DNA of 64,000 nucleotides from Gluconacetobacter johannae (GCF_014174305.1 NZ_JABEQH010000009.1:62001-126000); one strand, 5' to 3'; positions 1 to 9,988 are shown, counted from the first letter of the stretch. The notes: generated by a model not told the origin, from the sequence alone. Numbers and translations are program-made.

Positions 1-45
1 CAGTTCCGTTACCTTGTTGAGCAGTCCGTCGAATATTCCGGGCAT
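1..45 (-). CDS. 5' end of a small unidentified protein, cut by the window edge
   Basis: The minus strand opens with ATG at 45 and reads MPGIFDGLLNKVTEL before leaving the window. A purine-rich AGGCCAGGTGA stretch sits just upstream as a possible ribosome binding site. Fifteen residues are too few to name a family. The MxxFDxLLxK pattern loosely recalls the start of YidB/DUF937-type proteins, but this is only a resemblance. The strong minus-strand terminator at 119-145 lies upstream, so the gene would need its own promoter between 46 and 118. Confidence 0.4.
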   Translation of the reverse strand, partial: MPGIFDGLLNKVTEL

Positions 46-118
46 TGTTCACCTGGCCTTTCCTGGTCGCATTCCCTGTGACAGGGCCATTATGGAGCAG
101 CCCGCCGGGAATCAGGAC

Positions 119-145
119 AAAAAAAAAGCGGTGCCGAGGCACCGC
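119..145 (-). terminator. rho-independent terminator
   Basis: Read on the minus strand, GCGGTGC and GCACCGC pair around a four-base loop and are followed directly by nine T (119-127). This is the clearest intrinsic terminator in the window. It lies about 255 bp beyond tRNA-Val, too far to be that gene's only terminator, which supports a separate short transcript ending here. Confidence 0.85.
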
Positions 146-198
146 CAAGTTTAGGGAGGAAACGTCCAAGAAGCAGCTGCACATCGCAACACTGCAAC
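119..198 (-). ncRNA. candidate trans-acting small RNA with CU-rich anti-Shine-Dalgarno stretch
   Basis: On the minus strand a promoter-like pair (TTGACA at 229-234, TCCTAT at 205-210) is followed after about 80 nt by a perfect hairpin and a run of nine T. Between them the transcript would hold ACGTTTCCTCCCTAAAC (around 150-165), whose CCUCCC could pair with ribosome binding sites. Unpaired CCUCCC-type motifs are a known feature of several alphaproteobacterial sRNA families, but I cannot assign one. No credible open reading frame with a ribosome binding site fits in this stretch. The remaining DNA from 235 to 366 shows no gene. The transcript start is estimated from the promoter spacing. Confidence 0.55.
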
Positions 199-204
199 TC
201 CCCG

Positions 205-234
205 ATAGGAGCCTCAATCACATTTAAGTGTCAA
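205..234 (-). promoter_or_regulatory. sigma-70-type promoter of the candidate sRNA
   Basis: A consensus -35 TTGACA (229-234 on the minus strand) is followed after 18 bp by TCCTAT (205-210), a weaker -10. The predicted start is near 198. The consensus -35 is uncommon enough in this GC-rich DNA to be suggestive. Confidence 0.5.
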
Positions 235-366
235 GAAAATAGTACCCCGTCCCGTCATCACCGCCATAGGCGCCGACTGGCGAACGACGCGACGCGCAGG
301 AAATTCGTAATGGTCAGTGGGGAGGATCTGAGGGGATGGGAGGCAGGAAAATCCCCCTGCTCTCAG

Positions 367-389
367 CGGGCGGCACGATCAGCCGCCCG
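367..389 (-). terminator. hairpin downstream of tRNA-Val(CAC)
   Basis: CGGGCGGC and GCCGCCCG form a perfect 8-bp stem with a 7-nt loop, 10 nt beyond the CCA end of the tRNA. A short TTTT follows about 14 nt later on the minus strand, so this is a weak intrinsic terminator or processing signal. Confidence 0.45.
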
Positions 390-399
390 ACGATCCGGA

Positions 400-474
400 T
401 GGTGGGTGCGACAGGGATTGAACCTGTGACCCCCGCCGTGTGAAGGCGATGCTCTACCGCTGAGCTACGCACCC
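400..474 (-). tRNA. tRNA-Val (anticodon CAC)
   Basis: The minus strand folds into a full cloverleaf of 75 nt: acceptor GGGTGCG/CGCACCC, D-arm GCTC...GAGC, anticodon stem TCGCC/GGCGG with loop TTCACAC (anticodon CAC), T-arm ACAGG-TTCAATC-CCTGT, and an encoded CCA. It reads GUG codons. A second valine tRNA (UAC) is near 39.2 kb. Confidence 0.97.
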
Positions 475-548
475 ATCCGATGTCGTTGCGGCCCTCTTAA
501 TGGATCTCCCCCCCCTTCGCAAGGGGCCTCATGATCCATTCTTCGCCC

Positions 549-2429
549 TCAGAAGCCGAACATGTGATCGAGGGAAAACCCCCCGTCGTCGCGCATGACG
601 CCATGATAGCCGAACAGGCGGCACGTCGTGTCCCGGATCATGACATAGCCCCCCACACCGGCCTGCTCGACCGCCGTCGCCCCGAACAGCAGATGCGGCC
701 ACACCATCGCGGATCCCGAACAGGCGATCTCCAGCCGCGATTCGGCAATGGCCCGGCCCGTCTGGTCGTGCAGGGTCAGGACGGTGCGCGACTGCGGCCG
801 CCATGCGGCGGACGCCGGATAGATCAGGCAGCAGAAGGCGTGCCCCAATCCGTTCCCGCCCTTGAGGAACAGGCGCGTGGTCAGGCCCGGCGGCGGCCCG
901 GAATAGGATTGCGGCTCGCCCCGATAGGTCATGACGGTGTTGAAGATGTGCGCGCCGAAACTGGTCTCCGCCGCATGGCCGCCGTCGCGAGCCTGGAATC
1001 GCACCAGCGCGTGCAGCCACCCGTCAGCCTCGCCGCCGTCGCGGAAATCATAGACCAGTTCGGCATGTCCCTCGGGCACGCCCAATTGCGCCAGGTCCAA
1101 GGCCAGACCGTGGTCGCGCGGCAGGCAACCCAGGAATTTCCGCCCCGTGAGGTTCCCTGCCCTGTCGAAACAATCGAGGCGCAGCGGCAGGGTCGCCTGC
1201 GATTCGGCCATCGGCACCGGCTGCACGATCGTGTGGAACCGCGCGGGGTTCAGGATCGGGAACGGCAGCAGAAAGCCGCGCCCCAGCGACTCGGGCAGGT
1301 TCGCAATTCCGGGGTCGGGGCGCAGGTCGGCGCGTTCGACATTCAAATGGGCGATACGGGTCCGGCCCGCCGACATCACTTCGTAACGGGGACGGACGAC
1401 ATGACGGCCGGAGCGGAGTTCGATCTGCGCCGGCCAGGCCAGGTCCGGCAGGCAGTCGGCAACCCGGATCGCCGCCGTCTGGTACGGCCCGACTTCGCGC
1501 ATGATCGGGACAGGGCGATCGTCGCCCATGCGATTCAGGCTCATCGCGCCAGACGGGATGGGCACCGCGTGGCTGTTCTGCACCCACAGGACGACATCCT
1601 CCCCCGCGTCGGGGGCCGGCAGGTTGGCATAGCGGTCGGACGGCCAGGCATTGGCGTCGTGCGTGACCGACAGGCTCTGGTTGCCGTCCGTGCCGTAGGT
1701 GTCCAGCGCATATTTCACCACGTCATGCCCCGCAACGCCGATGGCGTGCACGAACAATTGCCCGGTGAAGGCCGGCAGGCCGAATCGTGCCCGCACCGCC
1801 TGGCTGTCGATGACGATGCTGCCGTCGTCGGCCACGTCCTGTTCCCACGTCGCCAGCACCTGCCCGTCCGCGTCGAACAGCCGCAGCCACAGCCGCACCG
1901 CCCGCGCGCCATAGCGCGACCAGTAATTCGCGCTGACCAGCCGGGTGGACAGCCCGTCCTGGTCGCGGAAGAACGCATGGTTGGTGGCGAAATTCAGCCG
2001 GTCCAGATACCGGCCGCCCACCGTCAGCATCCGGTCGGGCAGGCGCAGCGAGGCCAGCGACAGGAACCGCGCGCCGGGCGGCAGCAGATGGGCGATACGG
2101 TCATGAATCCGCCCGCCGTCGAAGGTGGCAGCCAGCACGACGGCGACCGGCGCGCGCGCAAGGTCGATCAGCGCCCGCGCCGCGCCGAACGGGGTCGGCT
2201 GCCCCACCAGGGCGACATCATGGACATACAGCCCCTCGACCGGGCCAAGATCGGGGCCGAGCGCCCGCACCATGGCGAACATCCCCTCCGGATCGTAGAC
2301 CGCGACTGGCCCCAGAGCGCGCGCCTCCGCCGCCAGCGACGACAGGGCCTCGGCCGCCAGCGGATGCGCCAGCGCCTTGTAGAGAACATTGCCGCCCGCC
2401 TGGGCGTCGTAGGTACGGATGTCCAGCAT
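549..2429 (-). CDS. conserved-looking protein of unknown function, 626 aa
   Basis: I do not recognise this protein. It is 626 residues and soluble-looking, with no signal peptide or membrane segment. Its N-terminus (about residues 1-180) reads like an alpha/beta region, with alternating hydrophobic strands such as PVAVVLAATF. The rest is rich in short beta strands and aromatic residues (for example NYWSRYG and HDVVKYALDTYGTDG). It lies 60 bp downstream of the ELM1-family gene on the same strand, so the two are probably cotranscribed. Codon use matches the neighbours. It is followed by tRNA-Val(CAC). The ATG at 2429 is the first in frame. A role linked to the cell surface or to glycosylation could be guessed from the neighbour, but nothing in the sequence proves it. 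Confidence 0.75.
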   Translation of the reverse strand: MLDIRTYDAQAGGNVLYKALAHPLAAEALSSLAAEARALGPVAVYDPEGMFAMVRALGPDLGPVEGLYVHDVALVGQPTPFGAARALIDLARAPVAVVLAATFDGGRIHDRIAHLLPPGARFLSLASLRLPDRMLTVGGRYLDRLNFATNHAFFRDQDGLSTRLVSANYWSRYGARAVRLWLRLFDADGQVLATWEQDVADDGSIVIDSQAVRARFGLPAFTGQLFVHAIGVAGHDVVKYALDTYGTDGNQSLSVTHDANAWPSDRYANLPAPDAGEDVVLWVQNSHAVPIPSGAMSLNRMGDDRPVPIMREVGPYQTAAIRVADCLPDLAWPAQIELRSGRHVVRPRYEVMSAGRTRIAHLNVERADLRPDPGIANLPESLGRGFLLPFPILNPARFHTIVQPVPMAESQATLPLRLDCFDRAGNLTGRKFLGCLPRDHGLALDLAQLGVPEGHAELVYDFRDGGEADGWLHALVRFQARDGGHAAETSFGAHIFNTVMTYRGEPQSYSGPPPGLTTRLFLKGGNGLGHAFCCLIYPASAAWRPQSRTVLTLHDQTGRAIAESRLEIACSGSAMVWPHLLFGATAVEQAGVGGYVMIRDTTCRLFGYHGVMRDDGGFSLDHMFGF

Positions 2430-2489
2430 GGGCCATTCATACCGCAGAATGCCGCAACCAGAAATCGTGCCGGTCGGGCGACGCCCGAA

Positions 2490-3521
2490 TCAGGCCCCGG
2501 CACGCCCCGATGCCGCGCCCAGGCCCAGACGGCGGCACATTTCCTCGGCCACCCCCCCGGTATCGTCCAGCGGGTGGACCGGCCAGATGTCCATCCGCCC
2601 CGCGAACGGCCGGATGCGGCCCGCGTCGGCCAGGTCGCGCAGGAACAGGCCGATCCGCCGCGACCGTCCCGGCAGCTCCGCGATCATGACCGGGGCGTCG
2701 CTCGCCACGGCTTCCGACACCATGGAGACGGAATCCTTCGTGACCACGATGGCGTCCGCGCAGGCCAGCAGGCCCAGATAGGGGTTGTCCCCTTGCATGT
2801 CCCACACCCAGCCCCCCAGCGGCGACAGGCCCGCGCGCACGACGGCGCACACATCGCCCCCGGTCCGCCGCGACGGGGTCACCGCGACGCCGCCCCCGTC
2901 ACGGCGCATCATGTCGGCCAGTTGCCCGGTCAGGGCCGCCGCCCCCGCCACATCCAGGCGGAATCGGCCATTGGAACCACCCAGCAGCACCGCGACCAGC
3001 GGACGCGGCAGATGGGCCAGGCGCGGCCGCCATTCGGCCCGCGCCGCCGCCAGCCGCGTGGGCGACACGCCATGCAGCGCGGTGCGCGACAGCAGGACGT
3101 TCGGCCCCGCGATCTCGTCATGCCGGTTGGCGATCACCAGGTCGAATCGGTCCAGGCGCATGCGGGGATTCTGGATCTGCACGACGCGCCGGTCCGCCCG
3201 GCGCAGCGCCGCCCCGACCGCCCCGCCGGTGCCCCCGACGCTGAAGACCAGCCCGGCCGTCCGGGGATCGACCGGCGGGTCGATCGCACGCAGCGGGGCC
3301 GGCCACCATGCGGCGGGCAGGCGCCCCCACAGGCCACGCGCCCGGACCGGGCAGAAAAACGGCGACAATCCGGCCCGCGCCGCCAGGCCGAACGCCTGCG
3401 AACGCATGCCCGCCAGATCTTCCGCCACGACGGCCACCGAACCGTCCCCGGGTGGGAAAAGAGGGCGGGAAAGCTGGTCCGAAGCGCGAGTCATGCCGCC
3501 ATCTGCCGGCACGCAGGTCAT
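2490..3521 (-). CDS. ELM1-family (DUF1022) protein, glycosyltransferase-like
   Basis: A protein of up to 343 aa resembling bacterial homologues of the mitochondrial fission protein ELM1. The recognisable parts are an early strand VAVVAEDLAGMRSQAFGLA, the central LLGGSNGRFRLD segment (about residue 155), and the late VVTKDSVSMVSEAVASDAPV stretch (about 255-275), which resembles the nucleotide-sugar-binding half of GT-B glycosyltransferases. The biochemical function in bacteria is not settled. Starts at 3521 or at the internal ATG 3494 are both possible and neither has a strong ribosome binding site. It is divergent from the helicase at 3609 and precedes the 626-aa orphan by 60 bp. Confidence 0.7.
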   Translation of the reverse strand: MTCVPADGGMTRASDQLSRPLFPPGDGSVAVVAEDLAGMRSQAFGLAARAGLSPFFCPVRARGLWGRLPAAWWPAPLRAIDPPVDPRTAGLVFSVGGTGGAVGAALRRADRRVVQIQNPRMRLDRFDLVIANRHDEIAGPNVLLSRTALHGVSPTRLAAARAEWRPRLAHLPRPLVAVLLGGSNGRFRLDVAGAAALTGQLADMMRRDGGGVAVTPSRRTGGDVCAVVRAGLSPLGGWVWDMQGDNPYLGLLACADAIVVTKDSVSMVSEAVASDAPVMIAELPGRSRRIGLFLRDLADAGRIRPFAGRMDIWPVHPLDDTGGVAEEMCRRLGLGAASGRAGA

Positions 3522-3608
3522 GGCGTCAATCTGGCCGGAGCTGCGCGGGACGGGCGCCTGGACGGAATCGCTTCGTCATCGCCGCCGGGCACGGTATCTC
3601 GGGACACG

Positions 3609-4754
3609 ATGAATGACGCCCCTTCCCTCCGCTTCGACGATCTGAACCTCGATCCCCGTATTCTCGCGGCGCTGGGACCGGCAGGCTATGTCGTGCCCTC
3701 GCCCATCCAGGCGCTCGCCATTCCCCCGATTCTCGACGGCCGGGATGTCGAGGCGCTGGCCCGGACCGGAACGGGCAAGACGGCGGCCTTCGTGCTGCCG
3801 GTCATGCACCGCCTGCTGTCCCAGGCCCCCGGCCCGGACGCGCGGCCGGGCAGGGTCCGCGCCCTGATCCTGTCGCCGACCCGCGAACTGGCCAACCAGA
3901 CCGCCGGCACCGCGCGCACCTGCGTCCGCCATTGCGGCCTGACGGTCACGGTCGCCATCGGCGGCGTGCCCAAGGACCGGCAGGCCCGCGCCCTTGCGAC
4001 CGGCACCGATATCCTGGTCGCGACGCCGGGACGCCTGCTGGACCATCTGACGGACGGCACGCTGAACTTGGACGAGACCACCTGCCTGGTGCTGGACGAA
4101 GCCGACCAGATGCTCGACCTGGGATTCGTCGAGGACGTGCGCGCCATCGCCGCCCGACTGCCGGTGCGCCACCAGACGCTGATGTTCTCGGCAACCATGT
4201 CGCCCGCCATTTCGGCCCTGGCCCGACAGTTGCTGCACAAGCCGGTGCGGATCGCCCCGCCCGACGCCCCCGCGACCCTGCCGCGCATCCGCCAGCAGGT
4301 GATCTTCGTGCCCACTGCGCGCAAGGCCGCCACCCTGGTCGCCCTGCTGCGCCGCGCGCCGGACGACCGGACGATCATCTTCACCCGCACCAGGCAGGGC
4401 GCGGACACGCTGGCGCGCGCGCTGGGCAAGGCGGGCGTCACCGCCACCGCGCTGCACGGCGACCATGGCCAGGCCAGGCGCGAACAGACGCTGGGCGCGT
4501 TTCGCCGGGGCACGCTGCGCGCCCTGGTCGCGACCGACGTCATGGCGCGCGGCATCGATGTCGACGACGTCGCGCTGGTCGTCAATTTCGACATCCCCGA
4601 GCAACCCGAAACCTATGTCCACCGGATCGGCCGCACCGCGCGCGCCGGGCGGCGCGGCACGGCGCTGTCGCTGTGCGACCCGTCCGAGCGGCTGCTGCTG
4701 CGCGACATCGAAAAGCAGACGCGCGCGCGCATCGCGGTGATCGAATCGCCATGA
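3609..4754 (+). CDS. DEAD-box ATP-dependent RNA helicase, short RhlE-like
   Basis: A 381-aa protein containing only the two RecA-like helicase domains, with no basic C-terminal tail. Visible motifs are the Q-motif (about residues 27-35), Walker A TGTGKT (53-58), PTREL, TPGRL, DEAD (about 163) with LDLGF after it, SAT (about 195), and HRIGRTARAG (about 337). Family members unwind short RNA duplexes in ribosome assembly or mRNA decay. The reading frame stays open far upstream, but that part is antisense to the ELM1 gene and the orphan gene. ATG at 3609 starts directly at the helicase core. A second, longer DEAD-box helicase is at 50741. Confidence 0.9.
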   Translation: MNDAPSLRFDDLNLDPRILAALGPAGYVVPSPIQALAIPPILDGRDVEALARTGTGKTAAFVLPVMHRLLSQAPGPDARPGRVRALILSPTRELANQTAGTARTCVRHCGLTVTVAIGGVPKDRQARALATGTDILVATPGRLLDHLTDGTLNLDETTCLVLDEADQMLDLGFVEDVRAIAARLPVRHQTLMFSATMSPAISALARQLLHKPVRIAPPDAPATLPRIRQQVIFVPTARKAATLVALLRRAPDDRTIIFTRTRQGADTLARALGKAGVTATALHGDHGQARREQTLGAFRRGTLRALVATDVMARGIDVDDVALVVNFDIPEQPETYVHRIGRTARAGRRGTALSLCDPSERLLLRDIEKQTRARIAVIESP

Positions 4755-4883
4755 CCGAACTGCGCTGACGTGCGGGCGGGCGTGCGTCCATGGCATTGCG
4801 GCATCGCCGCGACTCTATAAACTCCTGTTCATGGACTGCCCGATCCACCCCGTCGCGCACCATTGCATCGGAAAAGACGCCCG

Positions 4884-4912
4884 CCTGCCGGGTCGGCTTT
4901 CCGGCCGGCAGG
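4884..4912 (+). promoter_or_regulatory. hairpin overlapping the ribosome binding site of the deacylase gene
   Basis: CCTGCCGG (4884-4891) pairs perfectly with CCGGCAGG (4905-4912). The right arm contains AGG of the AGGA ribosome binding site (4910-4913) in front of the chosen ATG at 4920. If it forms in the mRNA, initiation would be hindered. Confidence 0.35.
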
Positions 4913-4919
4913 ACACGCC

Positions 4920-5969
4920 ATGATGAGCTGCGGATCAGGCGCGCGACCCGGTCCGTCGCCGCGCATGCGGGGGCGGCCCACCTTCCAGGACGTCCTGCCC
5001 GCCCCGACCCAGCCCCTGCCCCGCTTCTCGGTCGAAATCCCGCCCCCCGACCTGTCGCGCTGGCGGGGCGGGAATTGCGGCATTCCCGGCGTCATCCATC
5101 TGGAAGCCACACGCCCCGGCCCGCATGTCGTGCTGACCGCGCTGATCCACGGCAATGAATATGCCGGCGCGACCGTGCTCGACACGCTGTTGCGCGACGA
5201 TCTGCGCCCCACCCATGGGCGGCTGTCGCTGATCTTCGCCAATCTGGACGCCTTCGCGCGGTTCGACGCAGCCAATCCCGTGGCCTCGCGCTTCATCGAC
5301 GAGGACATGAACCGCCTGTGGTGCCGGCGGACGCTGAACGGCCCGCGCCAGTCGGCCGAGCTGGACCGCGCCCGCGTGCTGCTGCCGGTGATCGAAAGCG
5401 CCGACATCCTGATGGACCTGCATTCGATGCTGTGGCCCGGCGCGCCGCTGATCCTGGCCGGCGGGGCGGAATCCGGGCGCAGGCTGTCGGCGATGGTCGG
5501 CGACCCACCGCTGATCGTGTCCGATCACGGTCATCGGGCCGGCCCGCGCCTGATTGATTTCGAGCGGTTTTCAGCCCCCGGCGGACAGGCGGCCGCCTGC
5601 CTGCTGGAGGCCGGGTCCCATTGGGACAGCGGCACCGTCACGGCGACCCAACAGGCCGTCCACGCCCTGCTGCGCCACAGCGGCCTGCGGCCACCGGACC
5701 GTTCGCCGCCGGCGGCGGCGCCGCGCCACATGATGGTGACCGACATTGTAACGGCGCATACGCCGCGTTTCCGTTTCGTCAAGCCGTTCCGGGGCGGTCA
5801 GGTCGTCCCACGCCGGGGCACCCTGCTGGCGCAGGACGGCCCCGACGAGATCCGCACGCCCTATGACGACTGCATGCTGGTGATGCCCAACCTGCGCCCC
5901 GGACGGGGCCAGACCGCCGTCCGGCTGGCCACCTCCGCCCCGGACCCTGCGATCCGGAACGGGGCATAG
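4920..5969 (+). CDS. succinylglutamate desuccinylase/aspartoacylase-family zinc hydrolase
   Basis: A 349-aa M14-like metallohydrolase. The zinc-site signature HGNE (His77 and Glu80 with this start) follows the strand HVVLTALI. The third ligand is probably His168 in DLHSM. A substrate-region arginine/asparagine stretch DMNRLW lies between them. Family members remove acyl groups from N-acylated amino acids, but the substrate cannot be read from the sequence. I chose ATG 4920 because AGGA lies 6 nt upstream; an upstream in-frame ATG at 4863 would add 19 residues. The gene converges on glyA, with only 6 bp between the stop codons. Confidence 0.8.
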   Translation: MMSCGSGARPGPSPRMRGRPTFQDVLPAPTQPLPRFSVEIPPPDLSRWRGGNCGIPGVIHLEATRPGPHVVLTALIHGNEYAGATVLDTLLRDDLRPTHGRLSLIFANLDAFARFDAANPVASRFIDEDMNRLWCRRTLNGPRQSAELDRARVLLPVIESADILMDLHSMLWPGAPLILAGGAESGRRLSAMVGDPPLIVSDHGHRAGPRLIDFERFSAPGGQAAACLLEAGSHWDSGTVTATQQAVHALLRHSGLRPPDRSPPAAAPRHMMVTDIVTAHTPRFRFVKPFRGGQVVPRRGTLLAQDGPDEIRTPYDDCMLVMPNLRPGRGQTAVRLATSAPDPAIRNGA

Positions 5970-5986
5970 TCTACCTCAGCGGTAGA
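5970..5986. terminator. small hairpin between convergent deacylase and glyA genes
   Basis: TCTACC and GGTAGA pair around a 5-nt loop and span both stop codons. The stem is only 6 bp and no T-run follows on either strand, so it is a weak bidirectional terminator candidate. Confidence 0.3.
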
Positions 5987-7274
5987 TGGGGAAGCGGGCG
6001 CACAGGGCCTTGACCTTGTGGTGGACGGCCGCCTCGACTTCGGCGCAGCCGTCCTCGCCGCGTTCGGCCAGGGCGGTCAGCACCTCGTCGATCATCAGCC
6101 CGGTCTCGCGGAATTCGGCGGGGCCGAAGCCGCGCGCGGTGGCCGCCGGGCTGCCCAGGCGGATGCCCGAGGTGATCGCCGGCTTTTCCGGGTCGAAGGG
6201 CACCGCGTTCTTGTTCGCGGTGATGCCCGCACGCTCCAGGCTGCGCTCCGCCGCCCGGCCGGTCACCTTCTTGGGGCGCAGATCGACCAGCAGCAGGTGG
6301 CTGTCGGTGCCGCCGGTCACGATGTCGAAGCCCCGCGACACCAGCGTTTCCGCCAGGGTGCGGGCATTCGCCGCCACCGCTTCCTGATAGGCGCGGAATT
6401 CCGGCTGCAGGGCCTCGCCGAACGCCACCGCCTTGGCCGCAATCACATGCATCAGCGGCCCGCCCTGCAGGCCGGGGAACACCGCCGAATTGATCTTCTT
6501 CGCCAGGTCGGCGTCATTGGTCAGGATCAGCCCGCCGCGCGGCCCGCGCAGCGTCTTGTGCGTGGTGCTGGTCACGATGTCGGCGTAGGGCAGCGGCGAC
6601 GGATACAGCCCCGCCGCCACCAGTCCGGCGAAATGGGCCATGTCCACCATCAGATACGCCCCGACCTCGTCGGCGATGGCGCGGAAGCGCGCGAAGTCGA
6701 TGACGCGCGGATAGGCCGAGCCCCCCGCCACGATCAGCTTCGGCTTCTCGGCCCGCGCCAGGCGTTCCATTTCCTCGTAATCCAGCAGCCCGTCCTCGCG
6801 CCGCACCCCGTACTGCACCGCGCGGAACCATTTGCCCGAATAGTTCGGCGCCGCCCCGTGCGTCAGGTGCCCGCCCGCCGCCAGGCTCATGCCCAGGATG
6901 GTGTCGCCGGGGCTGACCAGCGCCATGAAGGCTTCCTGGTTGGCGTTCGCCCCCGAATGCGGCTGCACGTTCGCAAACCCCGCGCCGAACAGCGCCTTGG
7001 CCCGCTCGATCGCAAGGGTCTCCACCTTGTCCACCTCGGCGCAGCCGCCGTAATAGCGGCGCCCCGGATAGCCCTCGGCATATTTGTTGGTCAGCACGCT
7101 GCCCTGCGCCTCGAGCACCGCCTGCGACACCATGTTCTCGCTGGCGATCAGCTCGATCCCGTCGCGCTGACGTTCAAGCTCGCCGCCGATCATCGCCGCA
7201 ACATCGGGGTCGCGCTCGGCAAGCGTCGATCGGAAAAAGGCGTGCAACCCGCTCTGGCTCATCTGGTCCGGCAT
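5976..7274 (-). CDS. glyA: serine hydroxymethyltransferase
   Basis: A 432-aa PLP enzyme that converts serine and tetrahydrofolate to glycine and 5,10-methylene-THF, supplying one-carbon units in the cytosol. The sequence shows the family hallmarks [37 protein letters not shown], and the PLP-lysine motif [13 protein letters not shown] (Lys about 240). The length is typical. ATG at 7274 is preceded by GGAG at a suitable distance. Upstream in-frame codons to 7343 lack family similarity and are excluded. It is divergent from the permease at 7454 across a 179-bp gap. Confidence 0.97.
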   Translation of the reverse strand: MPDQMSQSGLHAFFRSTLAERDPDVAAMIGGELERQRDGIELIASENMVSQAVLEAQGSVLTNKYAEGYPGRRYYGGCAEVDKVETLAIERAKALFGAGFANVQPHSGANANQEAFMALVSPGDTILGMSLAAGGHLTHGAAPNYSGKWFRAVQYGVRREDGLLDYEEMERLARAEKPKLIVAGGSAYPRVIDFARFRAIADEVGAYLMVDMAHFAGLVAAGLYPSPLPYADIVTSTTHKTLRGPRGGLILTNDADLAKKINSAVFPGLQGGPLMHVIAAKAVAFGEALQPEFRAYQEAVAANARTLAETLVSRGFDIVTGGTDSHLLLVDLRPKKVTGRAAERSLERAGITANKNAVPFDPEKPAITSGIRLGSPAATARGFGPAEFRETGLMIDEVLTALAERGEDGCAEVEAAVHHKVKALCARFPIYR

Positions 7275-7453
7275 CGTTATATTCTCCAGTTCGTCCAACG
7301 CCGCATCCAGATCACCGGAAGATTTCCAATGGCCCTTGCACATGCGTCATTGTGATTTCGCGCATTCTAGCGTCTCCGGGTCGGCGAGACCACACAGCGA
7401 TGCCTGGCCCCCCGCCCGGTTCACGAAAATTGCCCTTTCAGGAGACGCTATGC

Positions 7454-8914
7454 ATGGCGCAGCAGCCGATGACCACGCCCACCCCCTCCCTGCTTCGCCG
7501 TAAACGAATCGAAACCTCGACCGACTCGCACGGGCTGCGGCGCGTCCTCGGCCCGGGCAGCCTCATCGCCCTGGGAATCGGCGCCACGATCGGGGCCGGC
7601 CTGTTCTCGCTGACCGGCATCGCCGCGTCCGAGAACGCCGGCCCCGCCGTCGTCCTGTCCTATGTCGTGGCGGTCATCGCCTGCGGCTTCGCCGGGCTGT
7701 GCTACAGCGAACTGGCCAGCATGATCCCGGTCGCCGGCAGCGCCTATACCTACGCCTATATCGCGCTGGGCGAGATCGTGGCCTGGACCATCGGCTGGGA
7801 CCTGGTCCTGGAATACGCGGTGGGCGCCGCGGCGGTATCGGTCAGTTGGTCGCGCTACGTCACCTCGCTGCTGGCCGGATGGGGCATTTCCCTGCCCCCC
7901 CGGCTTCTCGCCTCACCGTTCGAGACGGTGACGCTGCCCGACGGCAGCCACGTCGCGGGCATCATGAACCTGCCGGCGGCCTTCATCATCTGCGCGGTGT
8001 CCATCCTGCTGATCCGCGGCATTTCGGAATCGGCGAAGGTCAACAGCGTCATCGTCATGGTCAAGCTGGCGATCATCGTCACCGTGATCGCGTTCGGCAT
8101 CCCCTATATCAAGACGGCGAACTACGTTCCCTTCATCCCGCCCAATACCGGTGAATTCGGCCATTTCGGCCTGTCGGGCATCATGCGGGCGGCGGGCACC
8201 ATCTTCTTCGCCTATGTCGGCTTCGACGCCGTCTCGACCGCGGCGCAGGAAGCGCGCAACCCGTCCCGCGACATGCCCATCGGCATCCTGGGCAGCCTGC
8301 TGATCTGCACGCTGGCCTATGTCTCGTTCTCGTTCGTGCTGACGGGGCTGGTGAACTACAAGGACATGCTGGGCGACGCCGCCCCCGTCGCCACCGCCAT
8401 CGACCAGACGCCGTTCGGCTGGCTGAAGCTGGCAGTGAAGATCGGCATCATCTGCGGCTTCACCTCGGTCCTGCTGGTGCTGCTGATGGGGCAGAGCCGC
8501 GTGTTCTACGCCATGTCGCGCGACGGGCTGCTGCCGCGTATGTTCTCGCAGGTGCACCCCACCTGGCGGACGCCGTGGTATTCCAACCTGCTGTTCATGG
8601 TCGTCACCGGGTCGCTTTCCGCCTTCCTGCCAATCGACCAGCTGGCGCACATGACCTCGATCGGAACATTGCTGGCCTTCGTCATCGTCTGCGCCGGCGT
8701 GATGTTCCTGCGCCGCAGCGCCCCGGACACGGAACGCCGCTTCCGCGTGCCCGGCGGCGCGGTGATCCCCGTGCTGGGAATCCTGTCCTGCCTGACGGTC
8801 ATGGGGTCGCTGGACCGGCTGACCTGGGTGCGGCTGGTGGTCTGGCTGATCGTCGGCATGGCGATCTATTTCGGATACAGCAAGCGCAACAGCCTCCTGG
8901 CCCGGGACGCGTAG
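7454..8914 (+). CDS. APC-superfamily amino-acid permease (cationic amino acid transporter type)
   Basis: A 486-aa integral membrane protein with about 12 hydrophobic segments. The first carries the APC signature GIGATIGAGLFSLTG (about residues 37-51). FAYVGFDAVSTAAQEARNPSRDMPIG is typical of the YfnA/CAT branch, which imports amino acids by proton symport. The start at 7454 is set by AGGAG about 10 nt upstream; a second ATG at 7450 is out of frame. The substrate is unknown. The divergent neighbour glyA does not fix it. Confidence 0.88.
   Translation: MAQQPMTTPTPSLLRRKRIETSTDSHGLRRVLGPGSLIALGIGATIGAGLFSLTGIAASENAGPAVVLSYVVAVIACGFAGLCYSELASMIPVAGSAYTYAYIALGEIVAWTIGWDLVLEYAVGAAAVSVSWSRYVTSLLAGWGISLPPRLLASPFETVTLPDGSHVAGIMNLPAAFIICAVSILLIRGISESAKVNSVIVMVKLAIIVTVIAFGIPYIKTANYVPFIPPNTGEFGHFGLSGIMRAAGTIFFAYVGFDAVSTAAQEARNPSRDMPIGILGSLLICTLAYVSFSFVLTGLVNYKDMLGDAAPVATAIDQTPFGWLKLAVKIGIICGFTSVLLVLLMGQSRVFYAMSRDGLLPRMFSQVHPTWRTPWYSNLLFMVVTGSLSAFLPIDQLAHMTSIGTLLAFVIVCAGVMFLRRSAPDTERRFRVPGGAVIPVLGILSCLTVMGSLDRLTWVRLVVWLIVGMAIYFGYSKRNSLLARDA

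Positions 8915-9988
<1,074 letters not shown>

Noticed and set aside
45-227. 60-codon plus-strand frame at the window start
   Set aside because: It crosses the minus-strand terminator and the sRNA, has no ribosome binding site and has an unlikely composition.
531-3608. 1,400-codon plus-strand frame covering two genes on the other strand and the helicase
   Set aside because: Only the part from 3609 shows a protein family. The rest is Arg/Pro/His-rich antisense translation of high-GC genes, a known artefact of GC-skewed codon positions.
7275-7453. Glycine or THF riboswitch upstream of glyA or the permease
   Set aside because: I could not find the conserved cores of either riboswitch in the 179-bp gap.
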